In this document: piece after piece, positions 1 through 9,270 of the stretch | How the letters are laid out: each line of letters opens with the position of its first letter | How positions within the stretch are numbered: position 1 is the first letter of the stretch | DNA from: an uncultured Roseburia sp. | GTDB taxonomy: Bacteria > Bacillota > Clostridia > Lachnospirales > Lachnospiraceae | DNA: 64,000 nucleotides | Assembly (NCBI GenBank): GCA_947649645.1 | Contig: CANSSP010000009.1 | Span: 48,236-112,235 of the forward strand | Direction: 5' to 3' | Notes under the pieces: generated by a model | Told to the model about the DNA's origin: nothing | The model's database searches: none | What the model saw: only the letters and a program-made list of their open reading frames with translations | Made by a program: the position numbers and the translations under genes

Positions 1-115
1 TGATGGACTGACTGACGGCCGACTGTGAGATATACAGTTGTCTGCTGGCTTCAGAAAAACTTAAAGACGACGCGACAAAATAAAAAACTTTATACAGTTC
101 GTAGTTGATATCCAT
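1..115 (-). CDS. LysR-family transcriptional regulator, N-terminal fragment cut by the window edge
   Basis: Reading leftward from an ATG at 115, the first 38 codons give MDINYELYKVFYFVA followed by LSFSEASRQLYISQSAVSQS, a typical LysR winged helix-turn-helix start with the A-S-x-x-L-x-x-S-Q-x-A-x-S recognition pattern. A good Shine-Dalgarno (AAAGGAG) precedes the ATG. The effector domain lies outside the window. The gene is divergent from the CobW GTPase pair at 317, and LysR proteins often control a divergent neighbour, so metal-related control is possible but only inferred. Confidence 0.9.
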   Translation of the reverse strand, partial: MDINYELYKVFYFVASSLSFSEASRQLYISQSAVSQSI

Positions 116-183
116 CGTATCTCCTTTCTGACCCCTGCGCTGCAAAAACAGTCCGGGCAGATGTCATTACACTGTGATCATAT

Positions 184-200
184 TATAAGCTGTACTTATA
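184..200. promoter_or_regulatory. Inverted repeat, candidate LysR operator
   Basis: TATAAG-N5-CTTATA is a perfect 6-bp inverted repeat with a 5-bp centre. It contains the T-N11-A arrangement of LysR boxes and lies between the divergent LysR gene and the GTPase gene. The assignment rests on position and symmetry only. Confidence 0.45.
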
Positions 201-316
201 GATATGTCAAATTGAAGGTTGCAAAGAAAAGGAAAATCGAGTAAGATACATAAAAGGCAGCCGTCTGACTGCACAAAAAACGTGCGCAGAGCGCAAGAAA
301 GTGCATGGAGGTAAAT

Positions 317-1492
317 ATGACAAAGATTGATATTATTTCGGGATTTTTAGGAGCGGGAAAGACTACTTTTATCAAGAAAATGCTTGACGAGATATTTAAA
401 GGAGAAAAAATCGTACTGATTGAGAATGAATTTGGGGAGGTCGGCATCGACGGCGGGTTTTTAAAAGACGCCGGAATTGAGATAAGCGAGATGAATTCCG
501 GTTGTATCTGCTGTTCGCTGGTAGGTGATTTTGGGAAGAATCTGCACGAAGTGATTGGTAAATTTCATCCGGACCGGATTCTGATCGAGCCGTCTGGTGT
601 CGGCAAACTGTCCGATGTCATGAAATCCGTGATCGATGTGGAAAAAGAGGAAGACGTAAAATTAAACGGAATTGTCACTGTTGTGAACGCGCTGAAAGCG
701 GGCAAGCAGATGAAAGCATTCGGTGAGTTTTTCAACAATCAGATTGCTTATGCAACTACGATTGTATTGAGCCGGACACAGAGTGCGGCGCCGGAACAGC
801 TGGAATTGTGTGTAAAACAGATTCGCTCCCTGAACGAAAAGGCTGCCGTGATCACGACGCCGTGGGATGCCATCCGTGGCGATCAGATATTAAAAGTCAT
901 GGAAGGGCAGGATTCTCTTGAAAGCAGGCTTCTGGCAGAGCAGCACGCGGGAGAAGGGCACGATCACCATGACCATGACCACTGCCATGAAGAAAACCAC
1001 GGGCATGATCATCACCACGACCACTGCCACGGGGAAAATCATGAGCATGAACATGGCCACGGGGAAAACCATGACCATCATCACGAACACTGTCATGAGG
1101 AAGACCACGGGCATGATCATCACCACAGTCACGAGACAGGCCATGAACATGGCCATCACCACGAGCACGATGAGAACTGCACCTGCGGTTGTCATGATCA
1201 TCATCACCACCACGCTGATGAAATTTTTGCGAGCTGGGGCAGGGAGACGCCTCACAGGTTTACACACGAGAAAATTGAAAGCGTGTTGAAGGTGCTCTGC
1301 GAGACGGAGGAGTATGGTACGATTCTCCGCGCGAAAGGCATGGTGGAGGCCGAAAACGGCTCCTGGATTTACTTTGATATGGTTCCGGGCGAATATGAGC
1401 TCAGAGAGGGAGAGCCGGATTATACCGGACGGCTCTGCGTGATCGGAACAGATATGGACGAGCGTCGGCTGGACGAGCTGTTTGGACTTTGA
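317..1492 (+). CDS. CobW/COG0523-family GTPase with a long histidine-rich metal-binding segment
   Basis: The protein has 391 residues. Walker A is GFLGAGKTT at residues 9-17, and the family's CxCC metal motif (GCICC) has cysteines at about 63, 65 and 66. A segment at about 214-300 is dominated by His with Asp, Glu and Cys in repeated H-D-H-H-H-x-H-C-H-like units. A CobW C-terminal domain fills 305-391. COG0523 proteins are GTP-dependent metal chaperones for zinc, cobalt or nickel targets, and the His tract probably buffers metal. ATG 317 is chosen because GGAGG at 307-311 lies just before it; the ATG at 305 overlaps that site. A related GTPase follows at 1607. The metal and client are not determined. 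Confidence 0.93.
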   Translation: MTKIDIISGFLGAGKTTFIKKMLDEIFKGEKIVLIENEFGEVGIDGGFLKDAGIEISEMNSGCICCSLVGDFGKNLHEVIGKFHPDRILIEPSGVGKLSDVMKSVIDVEKEEDVKLNGIVTVVNALKAGKQMKAFGEFFNNQIAYATTIVLSRTQSAAPEQLELCVKQIRSLNEKAAVITTPWDAIRGDQILKVMEGQDSLESRLLAEQHAGEGHDHHDHDHCHEENHGHDHHHDHCHGENHEHEHGHGENHDHHHEHCHEEDHGHDHHHSHETGHEHGHHHEHDENCTCGCHDHHHHHADEIFASWGRETPHRFTHEKIESVLKVLCETEEYGTILRAKGMVEAENGSWIYFDMVPGEYELREGEPDYTGRLCVIGTDMDERRLDELFGL

Positions 1493-1524
1493 CAGAGGTG
1501 GCAGACGGAGCTGCCATCTCTGTC
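1491..1524 (+). other. Intercistronic hairpin between the two GTPase genes
   Basis: Arms 1491-1504 and 1511-1524 pair over 14 bp with one G-T pair around a 6-base loop, beginning inside the stop codon of the first gene. There is no T-run after it, so an mRNA-stabilising or partial-attenuation role is more likely than full termination. Confidence 0.5.
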
Positions 1525-1606
1525 GCCCTTTGGGAAGACGCACACGATTTTTTGAATGCTGAGTCTGTGTTCGTATACAGCAAAAATTGGCGGAAAGGAA
1601 GTAGCA

Positions 1607-2548
1607 ATGGACGAAATACCAATTTATTTATTTACCGGTTTTATGGACAGCGGAAAGACGACGCTGATTAAGGAGACGCTTCTGGAAAATGGCTTTGCAG
1701 ACCAGGGAAAGAGTCTGATCATCTGTTGTGAAGATGGAGAGAACGAATACGACGAGGAAGAGCTGGGAGAAATCAACGCAAAGCTGGTCATGGTGGAAAA
1801 GGAGGAAGACTTCACCGGGACATTTTTAAATGAGGTAAATCTGCAGTATCTTCCGGATCAGATTTTCCTGGAATATAACGGGACCTGGGCAATGGACACA
1901 TTGATGGAGACACCGCTGCCCGAGGGCTGGACGATTATCCAGGTGCTGGCGACAGTAGATGCAACGACATTCGATATGTATCTTGCAAATATGCGTGCCA
2001 TGATGATGGAACAGCTTTTCCCGGCGGATGTCGTGATATTTAACCGCTGTGACGACAGCACGGACAAAGGAAAATACCGGCGCAATGTAAAGGCGCAGAA
2101 CCGTAAGGCGCAGATTGTCTATGAGCGGGCGGACGGAACGCTTGACGAGAGAGAGGAAGAACTGCCGTTTGATATATCGGGAGAAGAGCTGGACATCACA
2201 GATGCAGATTATGCCATCTGGTATATGGACTGTATGGAAAATCCGAAGAAGTATGTCGGCAAGAAGGTGACTTTTCTGGCGCTGGTCTATAACCCCGGGA
2301 AGCTGAAAAAAGGGGTATTTGTTCCGGGCCGCTTTGCAATGACCTGCTGCGTGGAAGATGTGACGTTCATTGGATTTAAGTGCCGGTACCCGGAGGAAGA
2401 CAAAATTCCGCACAAATCGTGGATTCAGATTACGGCTGAGGTCCGGCTTGAATTTGCCGCTGAGTACAAAGGAAAGGGACCGGTGCTTTATCCCGTATCC
2501 ATCTCACCTGCCCAGGCGCCGGCGGACGAACTGGTCTATTTTTCATAG
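1607..2548 (+). CDS. CobW-like GTPase fused to a C-terminal YcgQ/DUF1980-like domain
   Basis: The protein has 313 residues. An N-terminal P-loop GTPase has GFMDSGKTT at 11-19. The CxCC motif of COG0523 proteins is missing; an isolated CC pair occurs at about 45. From about residue 214 the sequence (VGKKVTFLALVYNP, then GRFAMTCCVEDV and KSWIQITAEV) resembles the C-terminal domain of YcgQ (TIGR03943/DUF1980), a partner of YcgR-type permeases. ATG 1607 follows AAAGGAAGTAGCA; in-frame codons upstream to 1556 lack a ribosome site. It is cotranscribed with the His-rich GTPase and converges with the DUF5688 gene. The domain match is from memory of the family pattern. The function is probably metal handling or delivery. 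Confidence 0.85.
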   Translation: MDEIPIYLFTGFMDSGKTTLIKETLLENGFADQGKSLIICCEDGENEYDEEELGEINAKLVMVEKEEDFTGTFLNEVNLQYLPDQIFLEYNGTWAMDTLMETPLPEGWTIIQVLATVDATTFDMYLANMRAMMMEQLFPADVVIFNRCDDSTDKGKYRRNVKAQNRKAQIVYERADGTLDEREEELPFDISGEELDITDADYAIWYMDCMENPKKYVGKKVTFLALVYNPGKLKKGVFVPGRFAMTCCVEDVTFIGFKCRYPEEDKIPHKSWIQITAEVRLEFAAEYKGKGPVLYPVSISPAQAPADELVYFS

Positions 2549-2552
2549 GCTC

Positions 2553-3449
2553 TCACATGGTAATCTGGCAGGTTTCTCTGGAAAAGTAGTAGACGTGATC
2601 GGAGAGGATTTCTTCCGCCGAGAGCTGTGAGAGGTTTACATCTTTCACCATTCCGGAAAGGTCTGTGGCAGAAGCCCCGCCGCAGACCGGAAGCAGGAGA
2701 ACCTCGTGGACGCTGCTCGGCAGGATATAGAGATCGCTGTTCAGACGATCGGCAAATTCTTTCAGGAGATCCCGGTATAGAATACAGCCGGAGCCGTTTC
2801 GCCGGCTCTGGTTGGAGAGTACATAGATGGGGGAGGCATGACCGGTATCGGGCAGGACATCCGGAAGCATGTTCTGGCCTGTGAGATCTCTCAGGAGATC
2901 GGCCATATCCGTAAGTTCGTAGGACAGAAGCCGGGGAGTATTCTCGCGGGCGAGCGCGGAGAGCTCATCCGGTGTGATGCTCCAGAACTGCAGGTGGCGG
3001 TTGTGAATAAGAATCGTGGCGCTGGTAAACGGACCGGAGTCAAGAAGACAGCAGAAAATGACGGCGAGATCCAGAAATCGGAAGTGAGGCACGTCCGAAA
3101 GCCGCTCGCGGTTGCTCTCATAGTTGACGAGCTGAAAGACGATTCTCGATTTCACTTTGTCATAGTCGGTAAAAAAAGAAACGTCAATACTGCCGGAAGG
3201 GCGGTATTTTAAATAGACAGACAGGATGTCAGAGCAGATATCGTCGAGACATCGTCCCGCCTGGTACTGTCGAAAATAAGGATTCAGATAGATCGTGGGT
3301 GAAAAATTACATGAGCCGGAAAGTACAGTCAGTCCGTCCAGATGTGTATCGTTGTTTTTGGTGATGTCCTGGACCGCGATTCTGGCGTCCGGGCCGAGAT
3401 GATCCTGCATAGTGCGGCAGATGTGTGTGATAAATTCCTGATAATTCAT
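2553..3449 (-). CDS. DUF5688-family protein of unknown function
   Basis: The product is a soluble 298-residue protein with no signal peptide or membrane segment. The pattern near the start (hydrophobic residues, N-N-D-T-x-L-x-G-L, S-P-T-I-Y-L-N), a central Y-x-K-V-K-S-R-I-x-x-Q-L-V-N and a C-terminal stretch ending YFSRE are typical, as I recall it, of DUF5688 proteins, which are common in Lachnospiraceae and uncharacterised. The second of two close ATGs is chosen because GGAGG lies 7 bases before it. It converges with the GTPase gene at 2548 and lies upstream of, and on the same strand as, the polyamine operon, but it has no visible link to transport. Confidence 0.75.
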   Translation of the reverse strand: MNYQEFITHICRTMQDHLGPDARIAVQDITKNNDTHLDGLTVLSGSCNFSPTIYLNPYFRQYQAGRCLDDICSDILSVYLKYRPSGSIDVSFFTDYDKVKSRIVFQLVNYESNRERLSDVPHFRFLDLAVIFCCLLDSGPFTSATILIHNRHLQFWSITPDELSALARENTPRLLSYELTDMADLLRDLTGQNMLPDVLPDTGHASPIYVLSNQSRRNGSGCILYRDLLKEFADRLNSDLYILPSSVHEVLLLPVCGGASATDLSGMVKDVNLSQLSAEEILSDHVYYFSRETCQITM

Positions 3450-3582
3450 AATCATTCCTCCGGATCTGCGGCAGACGCCGCAGAGATGCGGGGGAATTTT
3501 GCTCCGATCAATGCAAACGGGGAAGGATGCATGTGAAATATGCGTGGGATTACTTTAGCATAGTCTTTTTGAAAAAGCAAGC

Positions 3583-4668
3583 TTATTCTGACTTTAATTT
3601 TTTCCAGAGGTAACTGTAGAGAGCTGTCGTATCCTGCCCGAACTGCCGGAATACTTCGCAGTTTGCAAGAATTTCCGGTGTGGGAAAGATGGTTGCGTCC
3701 ATAAGGGTCTCTTCGTCGAGCGCTTCTTTTACTCTGAGATTGGGCGTACCGTACCAGACATATTCAAAATTCAGCATCGCCGTGTCCTCACGGCAGAGGA
3801 AATCGAGGAATTTTTCTGCGTTTTCCTGATTTTTACAGCTTTTTGGGATAAACCAGGAATCGATCCAGAGGTTGGAACCCTCTTCCGGAACGCTGTAAGC
3901 CAGATCTTCGTTCAGTTCTTTCGCATAGGCAGCCTCCCCGGAATAGACGAGCGCCATCGCTGCGTTTCCGGCGGCCATTTCGTCGGCAGTTTCATCCACA
4001 TAGTAGGCATAGACGATCGGTTTCTGACGGATCAGGAGATCTGCGGCGGCAGAGAGTTCGTCGGGGTTTTCGGTGTTAATATCAGAGCCTGAAAGGCGCA
4101 GCGCGGGCACAAAAGTATCGCGCACGGAATTCTGCATAATAATAGAATCCTGGTAGGTTTCATCCCAGAGGATATTCCAGGTCGTCACTTCTTCCGGGGA
4201 AACGATGGTTGTATCATAGAGAATGCCAAGCGTTCCATAGAAATAGGGCAGGGCATATTTTGTTTCCGGGTCAAATGTTTTTGTCGCTTCGATAATTTCC
4301 GGATCCAGATTTTTATAATAAGTAAAACGTGAAAAATCAATTTCGTTTGCCTCTCCCTCGCTGATCAGACGTTCCACCATATATTCTGACGTGCAGACGA
4401 CATCATAGGCGATGGAGCCGGCCTTGAATTTTGTGTACATTTCTTCGGGACTTTCATATTCTTCCAGCTTCACGTCGATGCCCGTCTCTTCTTCAAACAT
4501 CTGAATGACGGTCTCATCCAGATATTTTCCATAATTGAGCACGACGAGAGCGTCGTTTTCCTGTGCCGTTGAATCTTTTGGGCCGTCCGCCCCCCGGGCA
4601 CAGCCACATGCGCTCAGACAGAGCACTGTGAGGGACAAAACGACAGAACGGAGAGAAAATCGTTTCAT
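3583..4668 (-). CDS. potD: Spermidine/putrescine-binding lipoprotein PotD
   Basis: The protein has 361 residues and is the solute-binding component of a polyamine ABC importer. It starts with a lipoprotein signal peptide whose lipobox is LSAC (Cys21). The mature part has the PotD/extracellular-binding-protein pattern, with LNYGKYLDETVIQMFEEETG near the start, DVVCTSEYMVE and a conserved PYFYGTLGILYD. It is the last gene of the potABCD operon, one base after potC, with AGGAGG before the start. As a lipoprotein of a Gram-positive cell it should be anchored on the outer face of the membrane. Substrate choice between spermidine and putrescine cannot be read from the sequence. Confidence 0.93.
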   Translation of the reverse strand: MKRFSLRSVVLSLTVLCLSACGCARGADGPKDSTAQENDALVVLNYGKYLDETVIQMFEEETGIDVKLEEYESPEEMYTKFKAGSIAYDVVCTSEYMVERLISEGEANEIDFSRFTYYKNLDPEIIEATKTFDPETKYALPYFYGTLGILYDTTIVSPEEVTTWNILWDETYQDSIIMQNSVRDTFVPALRLSGSDINTENPDELSAAADLLIRQKPIVYAYYVDETADEMAAGNAAMALVYSGEAAYAKELNEDLAYSVPEEGSNLWIDSWFIPKSCKNQENAEKFLDFLCREDTAMLNFEYVWYGTPNLRVKEALDEETLMDATIFPTPEILANCEVFRQFGQDTTALYSYLWKKLKSE

Positions 4669-4669
4669 T

Positions 4670-5470
4670 TTATTCTGACCTCCTGATGACGGTGGGATGG
4701 TGGCGCAGCTCCCTGTCAGACTGATAGTTCATGACGAGCAGGAGTGAAAACGCCAGCAAAAAAAGCAGGGTGGAGAGGGCATAGAGCTCGGGCCGTATTC
4801 CTTTGCGCAGTTCCGTGTAGAGCATCGTGGAAAGCGTGTTGACGCCGGCGCCTTTTGTAAAAAAAGTGATGGAAAAGTCATCGAGCGACATCGTGACGGC
4901 CATCAGAAAACCGGAAAACACGCCGGATTTGATCTCGGGCCAGGTAATCTTATAAAACGCATAGAGCGGTGAAGCGCCCAGATCCAGCGCGGCTTCGTAG
5001 GTATAGCGGTTCGCCTGGTTGATTTTCGGGAGTACGTTTAAAATCACATAGGGAATGTTGAAGGTAATGTGCGCAATCAGCACCGTTACAAACCCCAGAT
5101 TTGTAAATCTGACGAACAAAAGCATCAGAGATATTCCGGTCACGATATCTGCATTTAAAAGAGGGATATTCGTGGCGCCGAGCATAATGGCACGATGTTT
5201 TTTTTTCATCGCACTGATGCCGATAGCAGCAAGCGTTCCGATCAGCGTCGAAAGCACGGCCGATACGACCGTTATTTTCAGCGTCATCGTCAGCGCGTTC
5301 ATAATCGTTTCATCCTGAAAACAGGAGAAATACCACTTCAGCGTGAAGCCGCCCCACAGTACCCTTGATTTTGAGTCATTGAAGGAGAGGACAATCAGCA
5401 CGAGGATCGGAAGATACAAAAATAAAAAAATAACTGTCAGATAACATCTTGAAACCGTTTTTTTCACCAT
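4670..5470 (-). CDS. potC: Spermidine/putrescine ABC transporter permease PotC
   Basis: This 266-residue inner-membrane permease begins with a hydrophobic helix (about residues 9-29) and has about five further membrane segments. The EAA loop that contacts the ATPase is seen as EAALDLGASPLYAFYKITWPE around residues 160-180. Length and loop match PotC. Its start overlaps the end of potB by 7 bases, so translation is likely coupled. It pairs with PotB to form the channel of the importer. Confidence 0.93.
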   Translation of the reverse strand: MVKKTVSRCYLTVIFLFLYLPILVLIVLSFNDSKSRVLWGGFTLKWYFSCFQDETIMNALTMTLKITVVSAVLSTLIGTLAAIGISAMKKKHRAIMLGATNIPLLNADIVTGISLMLLFVRFTNLGFVTVLIAHITFNIPYVILNVLPKINQANRYTYEAALDLGASPLYAFYKITWPEIKSGVFSGFLMAVTMSLDDFSITFFTKGAGVNTLSTMLYTELRKGIRPELYALSTLLFLLAFSLLLVMNYQSDRELRHHPTVIRRSE

Positions 5471-6285
5471 ACTGCGGCTCCTCCGTCTTTATCAAAAATA
5501 TTCATAAGCGCCATGCTCGCGATGACAAAGATCATCAGCACGACGGAAAGTCCGGAACCAAGATTCCAGTTTGTTCCCTGCATAAATTCCTGTTCGATGA
5601 CGTTTCCGATCAGCAGAACTTTTCCGCCGCCCAGGAGATCGGATATCACAAAGGAGGTCAAAGCCGGCACAAAAACCATGATCACGCCGCTGATAATGCC
5701 GGAGAGCGTGAGCGGCACAATGATCTTTATCAGGATGGTCAGACGATTGGCGCCCAGATCCTTTGCGGCTTCGATGATATCATCCTTAATCCGGGTCATC
5801 GAATTGTAGATGGGCAGGATCATAAAGGGCAGAAAATCATATACCATGCCGAAAACAACGCTCGCCGGGGTATTTAACATTTTCACACGTCCGATGCCGG
5901 TCCACTCCAGAAACGTGTTGATCAGTCCGTTGTTTGACAGAAGCAGGCGCCAGGATAGAATGCGCAGCATAAAATTCATCCACATCGGCAGGATGAAAAG
6001 AAAGACGACAAAGCTCTGATGGCGGAATTTAAAACTGCTTAAAATCATGGCAAGCGGGTAGGCCAGCAGAAGGCAGACCAGGGTACAGGAAAAACCGAGC
6101 TTTAAGGAGAGCACGATGGATTTCACATGTACCGGGTCTGCGATCGCGGCGATATTTTTAAGGGTAAAGCTGTCCGTATCCGATGTAAACGCGTAATATA
6201 AAATAACGGCGACGGGCAGAAGGATAAAGCCGATAATCCATACAATGTATGGTCCGGCCAGAAGCTGTCTCATCAGTCTACGCAT
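5464..6285 (-). CDS. potB: Spermidine/putrescine ABC transporter permease PotB
   Basis: This inner-membrane permease of about 273 residues has six predicted helices, the first at the [20 protein letters not shown] stretch. The EAA loop [21 protein letters not shown] marks the ATPase contact. The start at 6285 overlaps the end of potA by 8 bases and has AGGAGG about 12 bases upstream. A second in-frame ATG at 6306 would add seven residues and has only a weak ribosome site, so the start is not certain. It forms the transmembrane pair with PotC. Confidence 0.92.
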   Translation of the reverse strand: MRRLMRQLLAGPYIVWIIGFILLPVAVILYYAFTSDTDSFTLKNIAAIADPVHVKSIVLSLKLGFSCTLVCLLLAYPLAMILSSFKFRHQSFVVFLFILPMWMNFMLRILSWRLLLSNNGLINTFLEWTGIGRVKMLNTPASVVFGMVYDFLPFMILPIYNSMTRIKDDIIEAAKDLGANRLTILIKIIVPLTLSGIISGVIMVFVPALTSFVISDLLGGGKVLLIGNVIEQEFMQGTNWNLGSGLSVVLMIFVIASMALMNIFDKDGGAAVW

Positions 6286-7351
6286 CGATTTCCACTGCCT
6301 CCTCATCTTCCGATTCCGGTTTGTTCATAATCTGGATGTTAAACGGAATCACCTGTATTCCCACATGGGTACCGACGGTATAAAACTTTGTCGTGTGTAC
6401 CAGCCATTCAAAGTCGTTCGCAAGAATTTCCAGCTCATAGTGGACGCCTTTAAAGATGACAGACGTGATTGTTCCTGCCATAAAACCTTCTTCGGGCGCC
6501 GTGATCTCCACGTCTTCCGGGCGGATAACGACATCCACAGGCCTGTTCGTGCCAAATCCCTCATCCACACAGGGGATTTTCGTGCCCAGGATTTCCACGG
6601 TTTTATCACAGATCATCGTGCCGTGTATGATATTGCTGTCCCCGATGAAATCGGCCACAAAGGCGTTGACCGGTTCGTTGTAAATCATTTCGGGCGTGCC
6701 GATCTGCTGGATATATCCCTGGTTCATGACGACAATGGTGTCCGACATGGTAAGGGCTTCCTCCTGGTCGTGCGTGACGTAGACAAAAGTAATTCCCAGT
6801 TCGTTCTTCAGACGGATCAGCTCATACTGCATATCCTGGCGCAGTTTTAAGTCGAGCGCGCCCAGCGGCTCGTCCAGAAGAAGTACTTTCGGTTCGTTTA
6901 CAATGGCGCGGGCGATTGCGATACGCTGCTGCTGTCCGCCGCTTAAGGAGTCGATCGTGCGGCTGCCAAAGCCGTCGAGATTTACCAGCTTCAGCGCATA
7001 ATTTATTTTATCGTCAATATAAGCCTTGCTTTTCTTTTTGATTTTCAGCCCGAAAGCGATATTTTCCGCAATCGACATATGGGGAAAAAGGGCATATTTC
7101 TGAAATACGGTGTTCAGGTTCCGCTCATTGGGGGGAAGGGATGTGATGTCTTTTCCGTCAAAAATAATCTGTCCTTCGTCGGGTGTTTCAAATCCGCCCA
7201 GAAGGCGCAGTGTCGTTGTCTTTCCACAGCCGGAGGGACCGAGCAGCGTGATAAATTCATTTTCCCGGACATAAAGATTTAATTTGTCAAGGACGACATT
7301 GTCGCCGTAAGATTTGGTGATATCAATAAAATGAATTAATTTCTTGCTCAT
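6278..7351 (-). CDS. potA: Spermidine/putrescine ABC transporter ATP-binding protein PotA
   Basis: The protein has 357 residues. Walker [10 protein letters not shown] is at 38-46, the Q-loop is in [13 protein letters not shown], the signature LSGGQQQR is at about 139-146, and Walker [12 protein letters not shown] is at about 160-170 with a following switch His (VTHDQEE). The region after about 240 is a TOBE-like regulatory domain. It energises uptake through PotB-PotC from the cytoplasmic face. It is the first transporter gene of the leftward operon, 42 bases after the HTH-cupin regulator, and is probably cotranscribed with it. Confidence 0.95.
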   Translation of the reverse strand: MSKKLIHFIDITKSYGDNVVLDKLNLYVRENEFITLLGPSGCGKTTTLRLLGGFETPDEGQIIFDGKDITSLPPNERNLNTVFQKYALFPHMSIAENIAFGLKIKKKSKAYIDDKINYALKLVNLDGFGSRTIDSLSGGQQQRIAIARAIVNEPKVLLLDEPLGALDLKLRQDMQYELIRLKNELGITFVYVTHDQEEALTMSDTIVVMNQGYIQQIGTPEMIYNEPVNAFVADFIGDSNIIHGTMICDKTVEILGTKIPCVDEGFGTNRPVDVVIRPEDVEITAPEEGFMAGTITSVIFKGVHYELEILANDFEWLVHTTKFYTVGTHVGIQVIPFNIQIMNKPESEDEEAVEIDA

Positions 7352-7393
7352 AGGTATTCATCCTTTCGTATGTTTCGTGACCAGCCCCGGATA

Positions 7394-7933
7394 TCAGAAA
7401 GTAGGCGGGGTGGATACCCAGATCAGCACGGCGTCCCGGCTGCCGGTATTTTCGATATAGTGACGTTTGCCTGCGCGAAAATAAAAGGTTTCTCCGGCGT
7501 GAACGGAATGGGACTTACCGCCGTAGCTGACCCGGACAGTGCCTTTTAAGACATATCCGAATTCTTCACCCTCATGGGGAAGATCAATGTCGGAGGAACC
7601 GCCCGGTTTTAAAGTGAGCCGCACCGGTTCCATGGCGTCTTTCTGTGCGTTCGGAACAACCCATTCGATGATCCGCTTTTTTTCCTCGTCTTCTTTGACG
7701 AAATAATCTTCTTTGCCAAATACGATCTGTTCCGGTTCTTCGTCTGCAAAAAATTCGGCGGGCGTGGTGCCAAGGCATTGTATAATGTCTAAAAGCGTGC
7801 CGACGGAAGGGGTGTTCTGGTTCCGTTCGAGTTGTGAGATAAAGCCCTTGGTCAGCTCGGAGCGGTCTGCCAGTTCCTGCTGTGTCAGACCGTACTGCGT
7901 TCTCAGTTCTTTCATTCGTTTTCCGATATCCAT
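7394..7933 (-). CDS. XRE-family regulator with C-terminal cupin domain, likely polyamine-operon regulator
   Basis: The protein has 179 residues. A helix-turn-helix of the Cro/CI type occupies about 6-60 (LTQQELADRSELTKGFISQLE) and a cupin_2 barrel about 105-175 (PHEGEEFGYVLKGTVRVSYGG, HAGETFYFRAGKRHYIEN). This layout matches PuuR-like sensors of small metabolites, and such genes often lead potABCD operons in clostridia. It lies directly upstream of potA on the same strand. It probably binds polyamine or a related amine in the cupin pocket and controls its own operon; that is inferred from context. Confidence 0.9.
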   Translation of the reverse strand: MDIGKRMKELRTQYGLTQQELADRSELTKGFISQLERNQNTPSVGTLLDIIQCLGTTPAEFFADEEPEQIVFGKEDYFVKEDEEKKRIIEWVVPNAQKDAMEPVRLTLKPGGSSDIDLPHEGEEFGYVLKGTVRVSYGGKSHSVHAGETFYFRAGKRHYIENTGSRDAVLIWVSTPPTF

Positions 7934-8106
7934 GCAATCCGTCCTTTCCGCAATAGGTCAGCCAGAGTGGCTTGTGTATCTGAAGTTTATATATGGTGTT
8001 ATCATCTTAAAAATATATCATATGTTTACAAACAATAAACTGATTTTATGATATTTACAGAAAAAGTCAATAGTTTTTTTGGAAAAAAAAATTTTTAAAA
8101 AAAGTG

Positions 8107-8134
8107 TTGCATTTTCCAGAAATTCCGCTATAAT
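8107..8134 (+). promoter_or_regulatory. Sigma-A promoter of the tRNA-Thr gene
   Basis: TTGCAT at 8107-8112 and a perfect TATAAT at 8129-8134 are separated by 16 bases. The tRNA begins 32 bases after the -10 box. Confidence 0.75.
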
Positions 8135-8165
8135 ATCATTTGTGGCCGCGAGTTGCGGTACATAA

Positions 8166-8238
<73 letters not shown>

Positions 8239-8261
8239 TTTCGGATTTTATGAAATACAGA

Positions 8262-8288
8262 AAGGGTGCTTGAGAAAGCGCCCTTTTT
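8262..8288 (+). terminator. Rho-independent terminator of the tRNA gene
   Basis: AGGGTGCTT and AAGCGCCCT pair around a short loop and are followed by TTTTT. Confidence 0.8.
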
Positions 8289-8339
8289 GTATTATCATCA
8301 GAGATAAAAGAGAGAAATCCAGAAAAGGAGAAGGTACGA

Positions 8340-8960
8340 ATGAATACGATACTGATAGGAATTGCAGGCGGGACAGGCAGTGGAAAGACAACGCTGGCAA
8401 ATCGTCTGGTGGAGAGTTTTGGCAGCGATGAAGTAAGTATTCTGCGCCATGATAATTATTACAAGCGCCACGACGAGATTGGTTATGAAGAGCGCACAAA
8501 GTTAAATTATGATCATCCGGACGCCTTTGACACAGAACTGCTCTGTGGTCATATCTGTGCGTTAAAGGCCGGAAAGTCCGTTCCGATGCCGGTCTATGAT
8601 TATTCCGCGCATAACCGCTCCGATGCGACCATACCGGTCAGTCCCGCCCCGGTCATCGTGCTTGAGGGTATTATGATCTTTGCGGATAGCAAGCTCTGTG
8701 AACTGATGGATATCAAGGTTTTTGTGGATACGGATGCAGACGTGCGCATTCTGCGCAGGATTATCCGCGACGTCAAAGAGCGCGGGCGCTCCCTGGACAG
8801 CGTAATCGATCAGTATCTGACAACGGTAAAGCCGATGCATGAGCAGTTTGTCGAGCCGAGTAAGCGGCGCGCGGATATTATCATACCCGAAGGCGGCAAT
8901 AATCCGGTTGCGCTTGATATGCTGATTCAGCGGGTGAAAAAACACCTTAACGGCGAATAG
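8340..8960 (+). CDS. udk: Uridine kinase
   Basis: The protein has 206 residues, the usual length for uridine/cytidine kinase. Walker A is GGTGSGKTT at 10-18, followed by the family motifs LRHDNYYKRH and YDHPDAFDTELL. The lid region is RRIIRDVKERGRSLDSVI and the substrate segment PSKRRADIIIPEGG. It phosphorylates uridine and cytidine with ATP or GTP in pyrimidine salvage. AAAGGAG lies before the ATG. The next small gene begins 10 bases downstream and is probably in the same transcript. Confidence 0.96.
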   Translation: MNTILIGIAGGTGSGKTTLANRLVESFGSDEVSILRHDNYYKRHDEIGYEERTKLNYDHPDAFDTELLCGHICALKAGKSVPMPVYDYSAHNRSDATIPVSPAPVIVLEGIMIFADSKLCELMDIKVFVDTDADVRILRRIIRDVKERGRSLDSVIDQYLTTVKPMHEQFVEPSKRRADIIIPEGGNNPVALDMLIQRVKKHLNGE

Positions 8961-8970
8961 GAGGAAGCGG

Positions 8971-9186
8971 ATGTTCCGGAAAAAGAAAAAGGAGCCTTCT
9001 CATATTTTTGATCCGTCAGATCAGAAAGCAGTGATAAAATGCAGCATCTGTACGGGAGAGCAGGTTGCGGGATTTAAAGATATTCACACGGGAAAGTTTG
9101 AAGAGGTCATGCTGATTCGAAATGACAGGGATCTGGATGTGTTTAAAAAGACTTACGGCGTCGGCGATGTGACAAAAGAATATTAG
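8971..9186 (+). CDS. Small conserved hypothetical protein
   Basis: The 71-residue protein begins with a basic stretch (FRKKKKEP), then has a KCSICTGEQ segment and a GFKDIHTGKFEEVMLIRN core. It has two cysteines, no membrane segment and no motif I can tie to a function. GGAGG before the ATG at 8971 supports translation, and it follows udk by 10 bases. The sequence looks like a real small soluble protein rather than a chance reading frame. Confidence 0.7.
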   Translation: MFRKKKKEPSHIFDPSDQKAVIKCSICTGEQVAGFKDIHTGKFEEVMLIRNDRDLDVFKKTYGVGDVTKEY

Positions 9187-9270
9187 AGATTGCGGTCGAT
9201 CTTTTTATCTGCTAGAATACCAGAGGACAAAAGAAAGAGGGAAGAGACCGTTGAAAAGGAGAGGAGTGCC

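Noticed and set aside
890..1543. A long minus-strand frame opposite the His-rich GTPase
   Set aside because: It is the antisense of the His repeats (Met/Val/Ile-rich), with no ribosome site, and follows from the codon pattern of the real gene.
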